From contig QNBY01000042.1 in NCBI GenBank assembly GCA_003644275.1, positions 1 to 8,055 of the forward strand: DNA of 8,055 bases, written 5' to 3'. Below are positions 1 through 6,937 of the stretch, one piece after another (positions within the stretch are counted from its first letter, which is position 1; every line of letters starts with the position of its first letter). Both the position numbers and the translations under genes were made by a program. The notes under the pieces are model-generated. The model saw only the letters and a list, made by a program, of their open reading frames with translations, did no database searches and was not told where the DNA came from. This DNA is from Planctomycetota bacterium (GTDB lineage: Bacteria; Planctomycetota; B143-G9).

Positions 1-542
1 CCACGAGGCAAGGGACGTTCGTCACGCTGGCGGAGGTGATGGACGCGGTGGGGGTTGACGCGGCGCGTTTCTTCTTCCTGAACCGCGGGGTGGAGAGCCA
101 CCTCGATTTCGATCTGGAGCTGGCGAAGCGGCAGAGTTCGGACAACCCGGTGTTCTACCTCCAGTACGCCGCGGCGCGGTGCGCCTCGATAATGCGCCGC
201 GGCCTGGAAGGCGGCTGGATCTCTCCCGACGAGTGCCGCGAGGGCCTGCGGTTCGCCCCGCCCTCCGACGGGGAGCTCGAGGAGGACGAGGAGCTTCTCG
301 CCAGGAGGCTGGGCCGGTTCCCGCTGGTGGTGGAGCGGGCGGCCGCGGCGGCGGACCACATGAAGGTCATAAACTACCTCATGGAGCTGGTGGAGAGTTT
401 CCACAACTACTACCAGCGGCGGCGGGTGCTGGTGGAGGACCGCCGGACCGCCCGCACGAGGCTGGGGCTGGTGTCGGCGTTCAGGACGGTACTGGCGAAC
501 GGCCTCGGACTTCTCGGCGTGGAAGCGCCGGAGCGGATGTGA
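1..542 (+). CDS. argS: Arginyl-tRNA synthetase, C-terminal part (5' end outside window)
   Basis: This is the C-terminal part (about 179 residues) of the class I enzyme that attaches arginine to tRNA-Arg in the cytoplasm. The reading frame is open from base 3, so the gene enters from the left. The first visible residues, TRQGTFVTL, are the tail of the KMSKS-type signature in the MSTR form seen in many ArgRS proteins. Next come the strongly conserved segments VGVDAARFFFL and HLDFDLELAK, then DNPVFYLQYAAAR. The remainder is the helical DALR-type anticodon-binding domain, containing VINYLMELVESFHNYY and closing with LGLLGVEAPERM, the usual ArgRS C-terminus. An ATG or GTG near position 36 is internal and not the real start. 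The next gene begins one base after the stop, which suggests co-transcription and coupled translation. Confidence 0.97.
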   Translation, partial: TRQGTFVTLAEVMDAVGVDAARFFFLNRGVESHLDFDLELAKRQSSDNPVFYLQYAAARCASIMRRGLEGGWISPDECREGLRFAPPSDGELEEDEELLARRLGRFPLVVERAAAAADHMKVINYLMELVESFHNYYQRRRVLVEDRRTARTRLGLVSAFRTVLANGLGLLGVEAPERM

Positions 543-543
543 T

Positions 544-1179
544 ATGTTCTTCTTCCTCGTAAAGGCTTTCACGGCGCTGTTCATAGTGGTGGACCCGCTG
601 GGATGCCTTCCCATCTTCATCACCCTGACCTCTTTCAGGACGCACAAGGAGCGCAGGTCCATCGCGCTGAAGGCCGTGCTCGCCGCCTTCCTCATCCTGC
701 TGGCGTTCAGCATAGCGGGGCGGGGCATCTTCTCGTTCTTCGGCACCACCATGGGCGCCTTCCAGGTGGCGGGAGGGATACTGCTGTTCCTGATAGCGAT
801 GAACATGCTCAGGGTGGAGCGCAGCGGCTTCTCCCAGACGGTGCGGGAGGAGGTGGAGGAGTCCAAGGAGTTCGAGGACGTCTCCATCGTGCCGCTCGCC
901 ATGCCCCTGCTCGCCGGTCCTTCCGCCATAGCCACCGTGATCGTGCTGGTGGAGGAGGGCTCGGCCAAGGGGGCCTACCCGCTGGTGGTGGCGGCCATAG
1001 CGGGGGTGCTCGCGGCCACCTATCTGATACTTTGCATGTCGGGGATAGTGTTCAGGTTGTTCGGGAAGACGGGGCTTTTCCTGGCCATGCGCCTTATGGG
1101 GCTAATACTCGCGGCGGTGTCCGTACAGTTCATAGCGGACGGGCTGGTGCAGCTCTTTCCGATATTGAAGACCGCGTGA
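544..1179 (+). CDS. MarC family (UPF0056) integral membrane protein
   Basis: A 211-residue polytopic inner-membrane protein of the MarC/UPF0056 family, a widespread family whose transport role is unsettled. The name comes from the mar locus, but a link to antibiotic resistance is not established. Family hallmarks are VVDPLGCLPIF at residues 15-25 in the first membrane segment, PLAMPLLAGPSAIATVIVL at 117-135, and RLMGLILAAVSVQFIADGL at 183-201. Hydrophobic stretches near 3-30, 41-58, 63-89, 116-136, 145-170 and 177-207 fit the usual six segments. A charged loop rich in Glu (about 91-113) sits in the middle. The length is typical, so the gene looks complete. The start ATG lies one base past the argS stop. 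The only Shine-Dalgarno-like bases are weak and inside argS, so translation is probably coupled to argS. Confidence 0.93.
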   Translation: MFFFLVKAFTALFIVVDPLGCLPIFITLTSFRTHKERRSIALKAVLAAFLILLAFSIAGRGIFSFFGTTMGAFQVAGGILLFLIAMNMLRVERSGFSQTVREEVEESKEFEDVSIVPLAMPLLAGPSAIATVIVLVEEGSAKGAYPLVVAAIAGVLAATYLILCMSGIVFRLFGKTGLFLAMRLMGLILAAVSVQFIADGLVQLFPILKTA

Positions 1180-1182
1180 GGC

Positions 1183-1662
1183 TCACTCCACGGAATCGAG
1201 CTTGACGGCCACTATGAGCTCGCCGCCCTCGTAGGCGCCGGTCACTATGCAGAGCACGCCGCCCTTCTTCATGTCTATCTTCGCGCGGCAGAGCACGGAC
1301 ACCTTCTTCGTCCTCATCTTTATGACGCTGAGCGTCCCCTTTATAACCTTCGACTTGGAATCGTATTTGGATATGGAGAGTTCGAGCTTGAGGTTCTCCA
1401 CCTCGAGGGGAAGCGTGCCTTTCTTGCCGGTCTTCACGGAGAGCGAGAAGCTCTTGACGAGCTTGAAGGCGTTGTAGGTCGTGGCGTTCTTGAGGGCCTT
1501 GGATATGTCCTCCAGCTCGTCGGGCATGGCGTCCTTGTCCGCCCTGTAAGCCTTCACGAGCCTGATGTCGAAGTTTGCGGATTTCTTCTCGTCCGGCGAA
1601 GCGGAGGGGAGGGACGAGAAGAGCAGGGCGCACAGCAGGAAAAGGACGAATGACGTTCGCAC
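1183..1662 (-). CDS. Small secreted protein of unknown function, third gene of the sigma cassette
   Basis: A 159-residue protein that I cannot assign to a named family. It starts with an apparent Sec signal peptide: MRTS, a hydrophobic core at about 5-17, then a Ser/Pro/Ala-rich end near residues 16-22. There is no convincing lipobox, so I expect a soluble exported protein. After a short helical region (about 45-66, ending in YNAFKLV) the rest alternates charged and hydrophobic residues as in successive beta strands. It finishes with a Gly-rich segment, KKGGVLCIVTGAYEGGELIV (132-151). Mature-part cysteines 125 and 138 could form a disulfide. The start is GTG, chosen because AAGGAG lies 7 nt upstream and the signal peptide begins there. 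The gap to the anti-sigma stop is only 3 bp, so the genes are almost surely one operon. I have a loose memory of similar secreted proteins beside sigma/anti-sigma pairs in other bacteria, but this is unverified. Confidence 0.85.
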   Translation of the reverse strand: MRTSFVLFLLCALLFSSLPSASPDEKKSANFDIRLVKAYRADKDAMPDELEDISKALKNATTYNAFKLVKSFSLSVKTGKKGTLPLEVENLKLELSISKYDSKSKVIKGTLSVIKMRTKKVSVLCRAKIDMKKGGVLCIVTGAYEGGELIVAVKLDSVE

Positions 1663-1665
1663 GAT

Positions 1666-2280
1666 CTACTCCTTCCGGTCGTCTTCCTCGGCGGGTGGGA
1701 TCAGCCTTATGACCGCGTCGCCCGAATCCGGGTCTTCCACCACTTCGCAGGAATAGCCCTCCGCGGTCTCGATCTCGCGAACCGACACGGCGTCGCGCTC
1801 GTGGGTGGTGATGCGGATTACGCTGTAAGAAGCGCCTTCGGGGGATATGACCTTCACACCCGAACCCTCGCCCACCTCCACTTCCTCCACCTTGGCGGAA
1901 GGGGCGTCCTTGCGGTGGCGGGAGTAGTAGCCGAGCGGCAGGAGGAGAAGGAGGAGGACGGCGGCGATGGCGAGAAAGGCCTTCCTGAAGGCGGGGGTGT
2001 CGCCGGGCACGCGGCCGGAGCGGCGCGAGGCCGCGGGGGGGGATTCGAGGGCGGCGGCGACGGAGGCGGAGAGTTTCTCCAGTTTCTCGGCGGAGGGTTC
2101 GGGAGCGGCGGAAGCGAGGAGGGCCTTGAGCTCGCGTATCCGCTCGAGCTCGGCGGAGAGCTCGGGATGGGCCACGAGCGCCCGCTCCACCTCCAGCTCC
2201 GCGGCCGGAGAGAGCTCGCCGTCCGCGTAGGCGTCGAGCAGTTTTCGAATCCTCGCGGAGTCCGGTTTCCTCTCGCTCAT
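1666..2280 (-). CDS. Membrane-anchored anti-sigma factor lacking zinc ligands
   Basis: A 204-residue, single-pass membrane protein, inferred to bind and hold the ECF sigma factor encoded just upstream. Residues 10-53 read LLDAYADGELSPAAELEVER and onward, the recognisable shape of a cytoplasmic anti-sigma helical domain. However, the HxxxCxxC zinc motif is absent: the segment is ALVAHPELSAEL, with one His and no Cys, so it would be a zinc-free version. An Ala/Ser/Pro-rich linker (about 55-92) leads to one transmembrane helix at 99-118 (AFRKAFLAIAAVLLLLLLPL). About 85 residues then lie outside the membrane, acidic and probably beta-rich, with a single Cys (178), and would be the sensory part. 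Start and stop codons overlap the sigma gene as ATGA, giving coupled translation and a matched dose of the two proteins. Partner assignment rests on position and architecture. Confidence 0.88.
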   Translation of the reverse strand: MSERKPDSARIRKLLDAYADGELSPAAELEVERALVAHPELSAELERIRELKALLASAAPEPSAEKLEKLSASVAAALESPPAASRRSGRVPGDTPAFRKAFLAIAAVLLLLLLPLGYYSRHRKDAPSAKVEEVEVGEGSGVKVISPEGASYSVIRITTHERDAVSVREIETAEGYSCEVVEDPDSGDAVIRLIPPAEEDDRKE

Positions 2281-2858
2281 CGTTTCATCCTCGCCTCTAT
2301 CATCTTGCGGAGGCGCGACCTGCCGTAGTAGAGCCTGCTCATCACGTTTCCGCGGGAAGTCGAAAGCATCTCCGCTATCTCGTCGTAGCTGAGGCCCTCA
2401 ATGTCCTTGAGGGTTATCACCACGCGGTACTTGAAGGGGAGCTCGTCGAGGCAGCGCCTCACGAGTTCCTCTTTCTCCGAGCGGGCGAGGCGGTCGTCCG
2501 GCGGGGCGTACTCCCCTCGGTCCGCGGGGTTGCCCGCCCTTTGGTCCTCGCCTTTTCCCTCGGTCCGGTTGACATACCGTCTCTTCTTCCTCGCCACGTC
2601 CAAGGCGGCGTTGTAAACGATCCTGTAGAGCCAGGTGGAGAACCTGGAGCGCCCGCCGAACTTGTGAATGTTCCTGAAGACCTTTATGAACGCCTCCTGC
2701 GCGGCGTCGAAGGCGTCGTCCTCGTTGTGGAGCACCGAGAGGGCTATCCGAACCGCCTCGCCCCTGTAGCGGCGGAGAAGCTCGTCGAGAGCGTCGCGGT
2801 CGCCGGCCAGGAAGCGCTTGATGAGGGTTCTGTCGTCCGGTTCGGGCAATCGTTCCAT
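2277..2858 (-). CDS. ECF (group 4, RpoE-like) RNA polymerase sigma factor
   Basis: A 193-residue alternative sigma factor that would direct RNA polymerase to a dedicated promoter set. Region 2 spans about 27-93, with FDAAQEAFIKVFRNIHKF (50-67) followed by SRFSTWLYRIVYNAALDVAR (71-90), matching the core-binding and -10-recognition helices of RpoE-like ECF factors. A charged linker (about 94-125) leads to region 4 (about 130-187), with LPFKYRVVITLKDIEGLSY and the helix-turn-helix EIAEMLSTSRGNVMSRLYYG. There is no region 1 or 3, as expected for ECF factors, and the length is normal. The ATG is the only sensible start. Its Shine-Dalgarno is poor (AAGG directly beside the ATG), so expression may be low. 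It is the first gene of a three-gene minus-strand operon with its presumed anti-sigma factor. A sigma-70-like promoter lies about 30 bp upstream. Confidence 0.96.
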   Translation of the reverse strand: MERLPEPDDRTLIKRFLAGDRDALDELLRRYRGEAVRIALSVLHNEDDAFDAAQEAFIKVFRNIHKFGGRSRFSTWLYRIVYNAALDVARKKRRYVNRTEGKGEDQRAGNPADRGEYAPPDDRLARSEKEELVRRCLDELPFKYRVVITLKDIEGLSYDEIAEMLSTSRGNVMSRLYYGRSRLRKMIEARMKR

Positions 2859-2889
2859 CCTTGAGACGGAGGAAATGCGGTTTTACGCT

Positions 2890-2917
2890 AATATAACACC
2901 CTCACGCCGGCGGGCAA
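2890..2917 (-). promoter_or_regulatory. Sigma-70-like promoter for the sigma/anti-sigma operon
   Basis: Read on the minus strand, TTGCCC (2917-2912) and TATATT (2895-2890) are separated by 16 bp, giving a predicted start near 2883 and a leader of about 25 nt. This AT-rich patch stands out in GC-rich surroundings. Spacing is slightly short and the -35 match is partial. I see no clear GGAAC-type ECF promoter, so autoregulation by the sigma factor is not supported by eye. Confidence 0.5.
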
Positions 2918-2931
2918 GCGAGGCTTTTTGG

Positions 2932-2959
2932 TTGCAAGGGAGAGGCGGGGAAATACAAT
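2932..2959 (+). promoter_or_regulatory. Sigma-70-like promoter for the gcv operon
   Basis: TTGCAA (2932-2937) and TACAAT (2954-2959) with a 16-bp spacer form a good housekeeping-type promoter. The predicted start is near 2966, leaving a leader of about 22 nt before gcvH. That is too short for a glycine riboswitch. The leader contains GGAGGA (2979-2984), the Shine-Dalgarno site that fixes the gcvH start at 2988. This promoter is divergent from the sigma operon promoter, with the two -35 boxes only about 14 bp apart. Confidence 0.6.
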
Positions 2960-2987
2960 CGGCAGAAACGAAACCACTGGAGGACAG

Positions 2988-3365
2988 ATGATACCAAAGG
3001 AGCTGAAATACACCGAATCTCACGAGTGGGTCCGAGTGGAGGACGGCATCGCGGTGGTGGGAATCACCGACCACGCCCAGCACGAGCTCGGGGACATCGT
3101 CTTCGTGGAGCTTCCCGAGACCGACGCCGAGTACGGCGCAGGCGAGGCCGCGGCCACCGTGGAGTCCGTCAAGGCCGCCAGCGACATCTACTCGCCCCTC
3201 TCCGGGCGCGTGGTGGAGGTCAACGAGGCGCTGGAGGACTCGCCCGAACTGGTGAACAAGAGCCCCTACGGGGACGGGTGGATATTCAAGATCGAGATTT
3301 CCGACCCATCCGAGCTGGACGCCCTGCTCGACGCCGACGCTTACGCGAAACACATAGGCGAATAA
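2988..3365 (+). CDS. gcvH: Glycine cleavage system H protein
   Basis: A 125-residue lipoyl carrier protein of the glycine cleavage complex, cytoplasmic. Its lipoylated lysine accepts the aminomethyl group from glycine after decarboxylation by the P protein and carries it to the T and L proteins. The sequence is nearly canonical: [13 protein letters not shown] (8-20), [20 protein letters not shown] (25-44), the lipoylation segment [16 protein letters not shown] with Lys62, and [14 protein letters not shown] (90-103). The length matches the family. An in-frame GTG at 2928 would add 20 residues, but it lies upstream of the predicted transcription start. ATG 2988 has GGAGG four bases upstream and matches the usual H-protein N-terminus. 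It is the first gene of the operon, and the next start is 11 bp after its stop. Confidence 0.98.
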   Translation: MIPKELKYTESHEWVRVEDGIAVVGITDHAQHELGDIVFVELPETDAEYGAGEAAATVESVKAASDIYSPLSGRVVEVNEALEDSPELVNKSPYGDGWIFKIEISDPSELDALLDADAYAKHIGE

Positions 3366-3376
3366 CGGGGAAGCCG

Positions 3377-4717
3377 ATGCTCTACAACCCGCATACCGAC
3401 GAGGAACGGCGGGAGATGCTGGAGGTCCTCGGCGTCTCCAGCGTCTCGGAGCTGTTCAAGGACATACCCGCGGAAATCGAAGCGCCGCGGATAGACATTC
3501 CCGGCCCGCGTTCCGAGCTCGAGGTCCGGGAAGAACTGAAGCGCCTGCAGGCCGCGAACGAGGGGGAGGGACTGCCCCTCTTCCTGGGCGCCGGGGCCTA
3601 CAACCACTACGTGCCCGCGGCGGTGAGCCACCTCGTGATGCGAAGCGAGTTCTACACCGCCTACACCCCCTACCAGCCCGAGACGAGCCAGGGCATGCTA
3701 CAGGCCATTTTCGAGTACCAGACGATGATGTGCGAGCTCACCGGGCTGGACGTGTCCAACGCCTCGCTGTACGACGGGGGCACGGCGGTGTACGAGGCGG
3801 CGATAATGGCCATGCGCGCCACGAAGCTCCGCAACAGGGTGCTGGTGGACGAGGGAGTCAATCCCCTCTACCGCTCGGTGCTGAGGACGTACTCCGGCAA
3901 CCTGGAGCTCGAGTTCGTGGAGGTGCCCCACCGGGAGGGCCGGACGGACTTCGAGGCGTTCCGCCGCCTGATGGACTCCGACACCGCGGCGGTGGTGGTG
4001 CAGAATCCCAACTTCTTCGGGGTTGTGCAGGACTTCAGCGCCCTGGCGGAGGCGATACACGAGCTGAAGGGCCTCATGGTCATGGCGGTGAACCCCGTCG
4101 CGGCGGCGGTGCTCAAGAGCGCGGGCGAGCAAGGGGCCGACATAGCGGTGGGAGAGGGCCAGCCGCTGGGCAGCCCTCTGTTCTTCGGCGGTCCCTACGT
4201 GGGGTTCCTCACCGCCCGCCAGAAGCTCGTGCGGCAGATGCCCGGACGGATAATCTCCGAGACGGTGGACCGGGAGGGCAAGCGCGGCTTCGTGATGACG
4301 CTCCAGACCCGCGAGCAGCACATAAGGCGCGCGAAGGCCACCTCCAACATCTGCACCAACCAGGGGCTCGTCGCCCTGACGGCCTGCGTCTATCTCGCGC
4401 TCGTGGGCAAGGAAGGTCTCAGAGAGGTGGCGGTTCAGAATCTCTCCAAGGCCGAGTACGCCAAGAAGCGGCTCTCGGCGGTGGAGGGAGTGAGGGTGAA
4501 GTGGGACGCGCCCACCTTCAACGAGTTCGTGCTCGAGCTCCCGTCCGACGCGGGGCGGGTTGCGAAGGAGCTCGTGAGGGAGCACGGCATCGTCGCCGGT
4601 CTTCCCCTCGGCGGTTACTACGACGGCATGGAGCGCGACCTGCTCGTGTGCGTCACCGAGACGAACACCGCCGCCCAGATAGACGCCTACGCCGAAGCGC
4701 TGGGGAGGGTGCTATGA
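3377..4717 (+). CDS. gcvPA: Glycine dehydrogenase (decarboxylating), P protein subunit 1
   Basis: A 446-residue N-terminal-type subunit of the two-part glycine decarboxylase. With GcvPB it forms the PLP enzyme that releases CO2 from glycine and transfers the aminomethyl group to GcvH. Diagnostic segments are [20 protein letters not shown] (71-90), [20 protein letters not shown] (97-116), [11 protein letters not shown] (127-137), [14 protein letters not shown] (207-220), [12 protein letters not shown] (267-278), [20 protein letters not shown] (307-326) and TNQG. The length is as expected for a split P protein. The split form occurs in many bacteria and archaea, in contrast to the single long GcvP of enterobacteria. 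The real start is ATG 3377; the frame stays open far upstream, inside gcvH, but that part is out-of-frame shadow. The stop overlaps the gcvPB start (ATGA), as expected for a stoichiometric heterodimer. Confidence 0.97.
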   Translation: MLYNPHTDEERREMLEVLGVSSVSELFKDIPAEIEAPRIDIPGPRSELEVREELKRLQAANEGEGLPLFLGAGAYNHYVPAAVSHLVMRSEFYTAYTPYQPETSQGMLQAIFEYQTMMCELTGLDVSNASLYDGGTAVYEAAIMAMRATKLRNRVLVDEGVNPLYRSVLRTYSGNLELEFVEVPHREGRTDFEAFRRLMDSDTAAVVVQNPNFFGVVQDFSALAEAIHELKGLMVMAVNPVAAAVLKSAGEQGADIAVGEGQPLGSPLFFGGPYVGFLTARQKLVRQMPGRIISETVDREGKRGFVMTLQTREQHIRRAKATSNICTNQGLVALTACVYLALVGKEGLREVAVQNLSKAEYAKKRLSAVEGVRVKWDAPTFNEFVLELPSDAGRVAKELVREHGIVAGLPLGGYYDGMERDLLVCVTETNTAAQIDAYAEALGRVL

Positions 4718-6159
4718 AGCTGCTGTTCGAGAAGAGCGTACCCGGCAGGCGCGGCGTGAAGCTGCCGGACCTGGACGTGCCCCGCGTGGAGCCGAACGAG
4801 GCGTGGGGGGCGGAACTCGTCCGCTCCGAGCCCCCCGATCTGCCCGAGCTGAGCGAGGTGGAGACGGTGCGCCACTTCACCGAGCTGTCGCGCCGCAACT
4901 ACGGCGTTGACAACGGGTTCTACCCGCTGGGCTCGTGCACCATGAAGTACAACCCGAAGATAAACGAGGAGGCGGTATCGCAGTACGGCTTCGCGGGGCT
5001 GCATCCCCTTCTCGACGACGAGCTGGCGCAGGGCTGCCTGGAGGTCATCCACAAGCTGGAGAAATGGCTCTGCGAGATAGCGGGCATGAAGAGGGCCACG
5101 CTCCAGCCCGCGGCCGGGGCTCACGGCGAGCTCACCGGCAACATGCTCATCAAGGCGTACCACCGCGCGAAGGGCAACCTGCACAAGAAGAAGATGCTGA
5201 TACCGGACTCCGCGCACGGGACGAACCCCGCGAGCGCGGCGCTGTGCGGCTTCGAGGTGGTGGAGCTTCCGAGCGACGAGCGCGGCAACGTGGACATGGC
5301 CAGGTTCCGCGAGGCGCTCGGCGAGGACGTGGCGGGGATAATGCTCACGAACCCGAGCACGCTCGGCCTGTTCGAGGAGAACATCCTCGAGATAGCGGAG
5401 AGGCTCCACGAGGTCGACGCCCTGCTGTACTACGACGGGGCCAACCTGAACGCGGTGATGGGCTACTGCCGACCGGGCGACATGGGGTTCGACGTGATGC
5501 ACTTCAACCTGCACAAGACGTTCTCCACGCCCCACGGCGGCGGCGGTCCCGGATCGGGGCCGGTGGCGGTGAACGAGAAGCTGGAGCCCTTCCTGCCGGT
5601 CCCGGTGGTGGAGGAAGACGGCGGGCGCTACCGGCTGGACTACGACCGGCCGCAGAGCATCGGCCGCATCATGCCCTTCCACGGCAACTTCGGCGTCATG
5701 CTGAAGGCGTTCGTCTACATCTTCATGCTGGGCGGCGAGGGGCTCAAGCGCGTGAGCGAGGACGCGGTGCTCAACGCCAACTACCTCATGGCCCGGCTGA
5801 AGGAACGCTACCGGGTGGCCTACGACCGCGTGTGCATGCACGAGTTCGTCGTCTCCAACACCGACAAGGCGGAGAAGGGGGCGCCGACGCTCGCCATAGC
5901 GAAGCGCCTGCTCGACTACGGCATACATCCTCCGACGGTGTACTTCCCGCTCATCGTGAAGGAAGCCCTCATGATAGAGCCCACCGAGACGGAGACGAAG
6001 GAGACGCTGGACCGTTTCGTGGAGGTAATGTTCCGGATAGCGGACGAGATAGAGAACTCACCGGAGCTGCTGCAGGAAGCGCCGGTGAACACGCCGGTGA
6101 GGAAGCTCGACGAGGTGCGCGCCTCCCGCAGGCCGGTGTTCCGCTACCGGAAGGGATAG
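4714..6159 (+). CDS. gcvPB: Glycine dehydrogenase (decarboxylating), P protein subunit 2, PLP-binding
   Basis: A 481-residue C-terminal-type subunit that holds the PLP cofactor of the split P protein. Clear landmarks are [20 protein letters not shown] (67-86), [20 protein letters not shown] (131-150), [18 protein letters not shown] (163-180), [14 protein letters not shown] (211-224), [12 protein letters not shown] (239-250), and [19 protein letters not shown] (262-280), in which Lys268 is the Schiff-base lysine. [10 protein letters not shown] and [20 protein letters not shown] follow near the C-terminus. Start and length match the family, and no key residue appears missing. The gene overlaps gcvPA by 4 bp. 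The next gene starts 18 bp after the stop without an evident terminator, so transcription probably continues. Confidence 0.97.
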   Translation: MKLLFEKSVPGRRGVKLPDLDVPRVEPNEAWGAELVRSEPPDLPELSEVETVRHFTELSRRNYGVDNGFYPLGSCTMKYNPKINEEAVSQYGFAGLHPLLDDELAQGCLEVIHKLEKWLCEIAGMKRATLQPAAGAHGELTGNMLIKAYHRAKGNLHKKKMLIPDSAHGTNPASAALCGFEVVELPSDERGNVDMARFREALGEDVAGIMLTNPSTLGLFEENILEIAERLHEVDALLYYDGANLNAVMGYCRPGDMGFDVMHFNLHKTFSTPHGGGGPGSGPVAVNEKLEPFLPVPVVEEDGGRYRLDYDRPQSIGRIMPFHGNFGVMLKAFVYIFMLGGEGLKRVSEDAVLNANYLMARLKERYRVAYDRVCMHEFVVSNTDKAEKGAPTLAIAKRLLDYGIHPPTVYFPLIVKEALMIEPTETETKETLDRFVEVMFRIADEIENSPELLQEAPVNTPVRKLDEVRASRRPVFRYRKG

Positions 6160-6177
6160 AGAAGGACGGGGCCGGGC

Positions 6178-6480
6178 ATGGGGACGGCCGCGCGCGCAGC
6201 GCTCGCCATCGAACGCCTGGCGGCGTGTGCGACCGGTTTCACGCTCGGCCTCTCTTCCTGGACGAGGCTTCCCGGCCCGTGGGGCGGGCGGCCGGTGAGC
6301 TGGGACGCGGCCCTGTGGCCGCTCGGGGTGTGGCTCGCCGCCTTCGTCGCCGCCCGTCTCGGACTGGACGAGGAAGGGGTGGTCTCGCTGGACGCAAGGA
6401 TGAAACGGGGCGAGGGGCTGATTTTCGCCGCGGGGTTCCTCGCCGCCTGTCTGTTCGCCGCGGCGGGGTTCAGAGTGTGA
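6178..6480 (+). CDS. Small membrane protein, unknown function
   Basis: A 100-residue protein I do not recognise. It has hydrophobic stretches at about 45-61 (AALWPLGVWLAAFVAAR) and 80-98 (LIFAAGFLAACLFAAAGF). A weaker one at about 5-25 gives two, possibly three, membrane segments. A loop of about 18 residues with acidic and basic residues separates the last two. Evidence that it is real: it fits exactly between gcvPB and the next gene (18 and 10 bp gaps), and GAAGGA lies about 11 nt upstream. The spacing of that Shine-Dalgarno is longer than ideal. Because GC-rich DNA makes spurious frames, short length and lack of family recognition keep the confidence moderate. Confidence 0.68.
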   Translation: MGTAARAALAIERLAACATGFTLGLSSWTRLPGPWGGRPVSWDAALWPLGVWLAAFVAARLGLDEEGVVSLDARMKRGEGLIFAAGFLAACLFAAAGFRV

Positions 6481-6490
6481 AGGAGGAAGG

Positions 6491-6937
6491 ATGAAAGCGG
6501 ACATAAGGGACATAATGACGGCGCTGTACGACGCTCCCCTCGCGGCGGTGGTCCGCAGCGAGAGGAAGGCGAGGGAGGTGTGGCTGGAATGGCTGAGGGA
6601 CGTGCGGGAACTCCAGCCCAACCGCTCCCTGGAGGAGATACTCGCCGCCGCCCCCGTCTTCACGGTGGGAGGCAGGGTGGAGCTCTCCATAACCTGCAAA
6701 GTGACGGACATAGTGAAACACGAGGGAGACGTCTCCGCCGGGCTGAAGCTGTCGGTGTTCGAGACGTCGGGCCGCTACGGGTTCTCGAGCGAGCACGCGG
6801 CCGAGACGACGCTCACCGCCCGGACGGTGTTCGACATAGAGTACCGCCGGGTGAAGCTGGAGGAATACCTCGCCATGGCGGGGCAAGGACCGGAGACGAT
6901 AGATGACGCCATCGAAATCCTCTCGAAGCGAAGCTGA
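6491..6937 (+). CDS. Uncharacterised small protein A (helix plus beta strands, DUF2589/trypco2-like by eye)
   Basis: A 148-residue soluble protein without signal peptide or membrane helix. The first 50 residues are helical and charged, with DAPLAAVVRSERKAREVWLE (14-33). A beta-rich part follows: FTVGGRVELSITCKVTDI (56-73), then GLKLSVFETSGRYGFSSEH (83-101), then TTLTARTVFDIEYRRVKL. The C-terminal end is helical, DDAIEILS. The pattern of an APL-containing helix, strands and a closing helix loosely recalls DUF2589 proteins, while the VELSITCKV strand pair recalls the trypco2 domain. Both are impressions from memory, not search results. The start is well supported by AGGAGG four bases before the ATG. 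Its last 35 nt overlap the next gene. No function can be stated. Confidence 0.8.
   Translation: MKADIRDIMTALYDAPLAAVVRSERKAREVWLEWLRDVRELQPNRSLEEILAAAPVFTVGGRVELSITCKVTDIVKHEGDVSAGLKLSVFETSGRYGFSSEHAAETTLTARTVFDIEYRRVKLEEYLAMAGQGPETIDDAIEILSKRS

Noticed and set aside
1175..1192. Small inverted repeat GTGA-GGC-TCAC at the marC/secreted-protein junction as a bidirectional terminator
   Set aside because: It is a 4-bp stem produced mostly by the two facing TGA stop codons, with no T tract.
1801..2328. 175-residue plus-strand frame across the anti-sigma gene
   Set aside because: Gly/Glu/Arg-rich shadow translation antisense to the anti-sigma gene, which has clear domain structure and operon fit.
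2960..2987. Glycine riboswitch in front of gcvH
   Set aside because: Glycine riboswitches are common before gcv operons, but only about 22 nt lie between the predicted transcription start and gcvH, and the whole 129-bp spacer shows no aptamer-like tandem structure.
2875..2991. A 38-codon plus-strand ORF preceded by GGAGG and overlapping the gcvH start
   Set aside because: The Shine-Dalgarno is only 2 nt from the ATG, the ORF lies mostly upstream of the predicted gcv transcription start, and the peptide looks arbitrary.
4687..5928. 413-residue open frame on the minus strand
   Set aside because: It lies fully antisense to gcvPB, is rich in His/Arg/Val in the way expected from reverse reading of GC-rich codons, has no family signature, and is excluded by the canonical gcvPB.
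3730..6494. Long plus-strand frames overlapping gcvPA, gcvPB and the small membrane gene
   Set aside because: The 3730-4713 part, upstream of gcvPB in its frame, and the 4935-6494 frame are Arg/Gly/Ala-rich low-complexity translations typical of off-frame GC-rich DNA.
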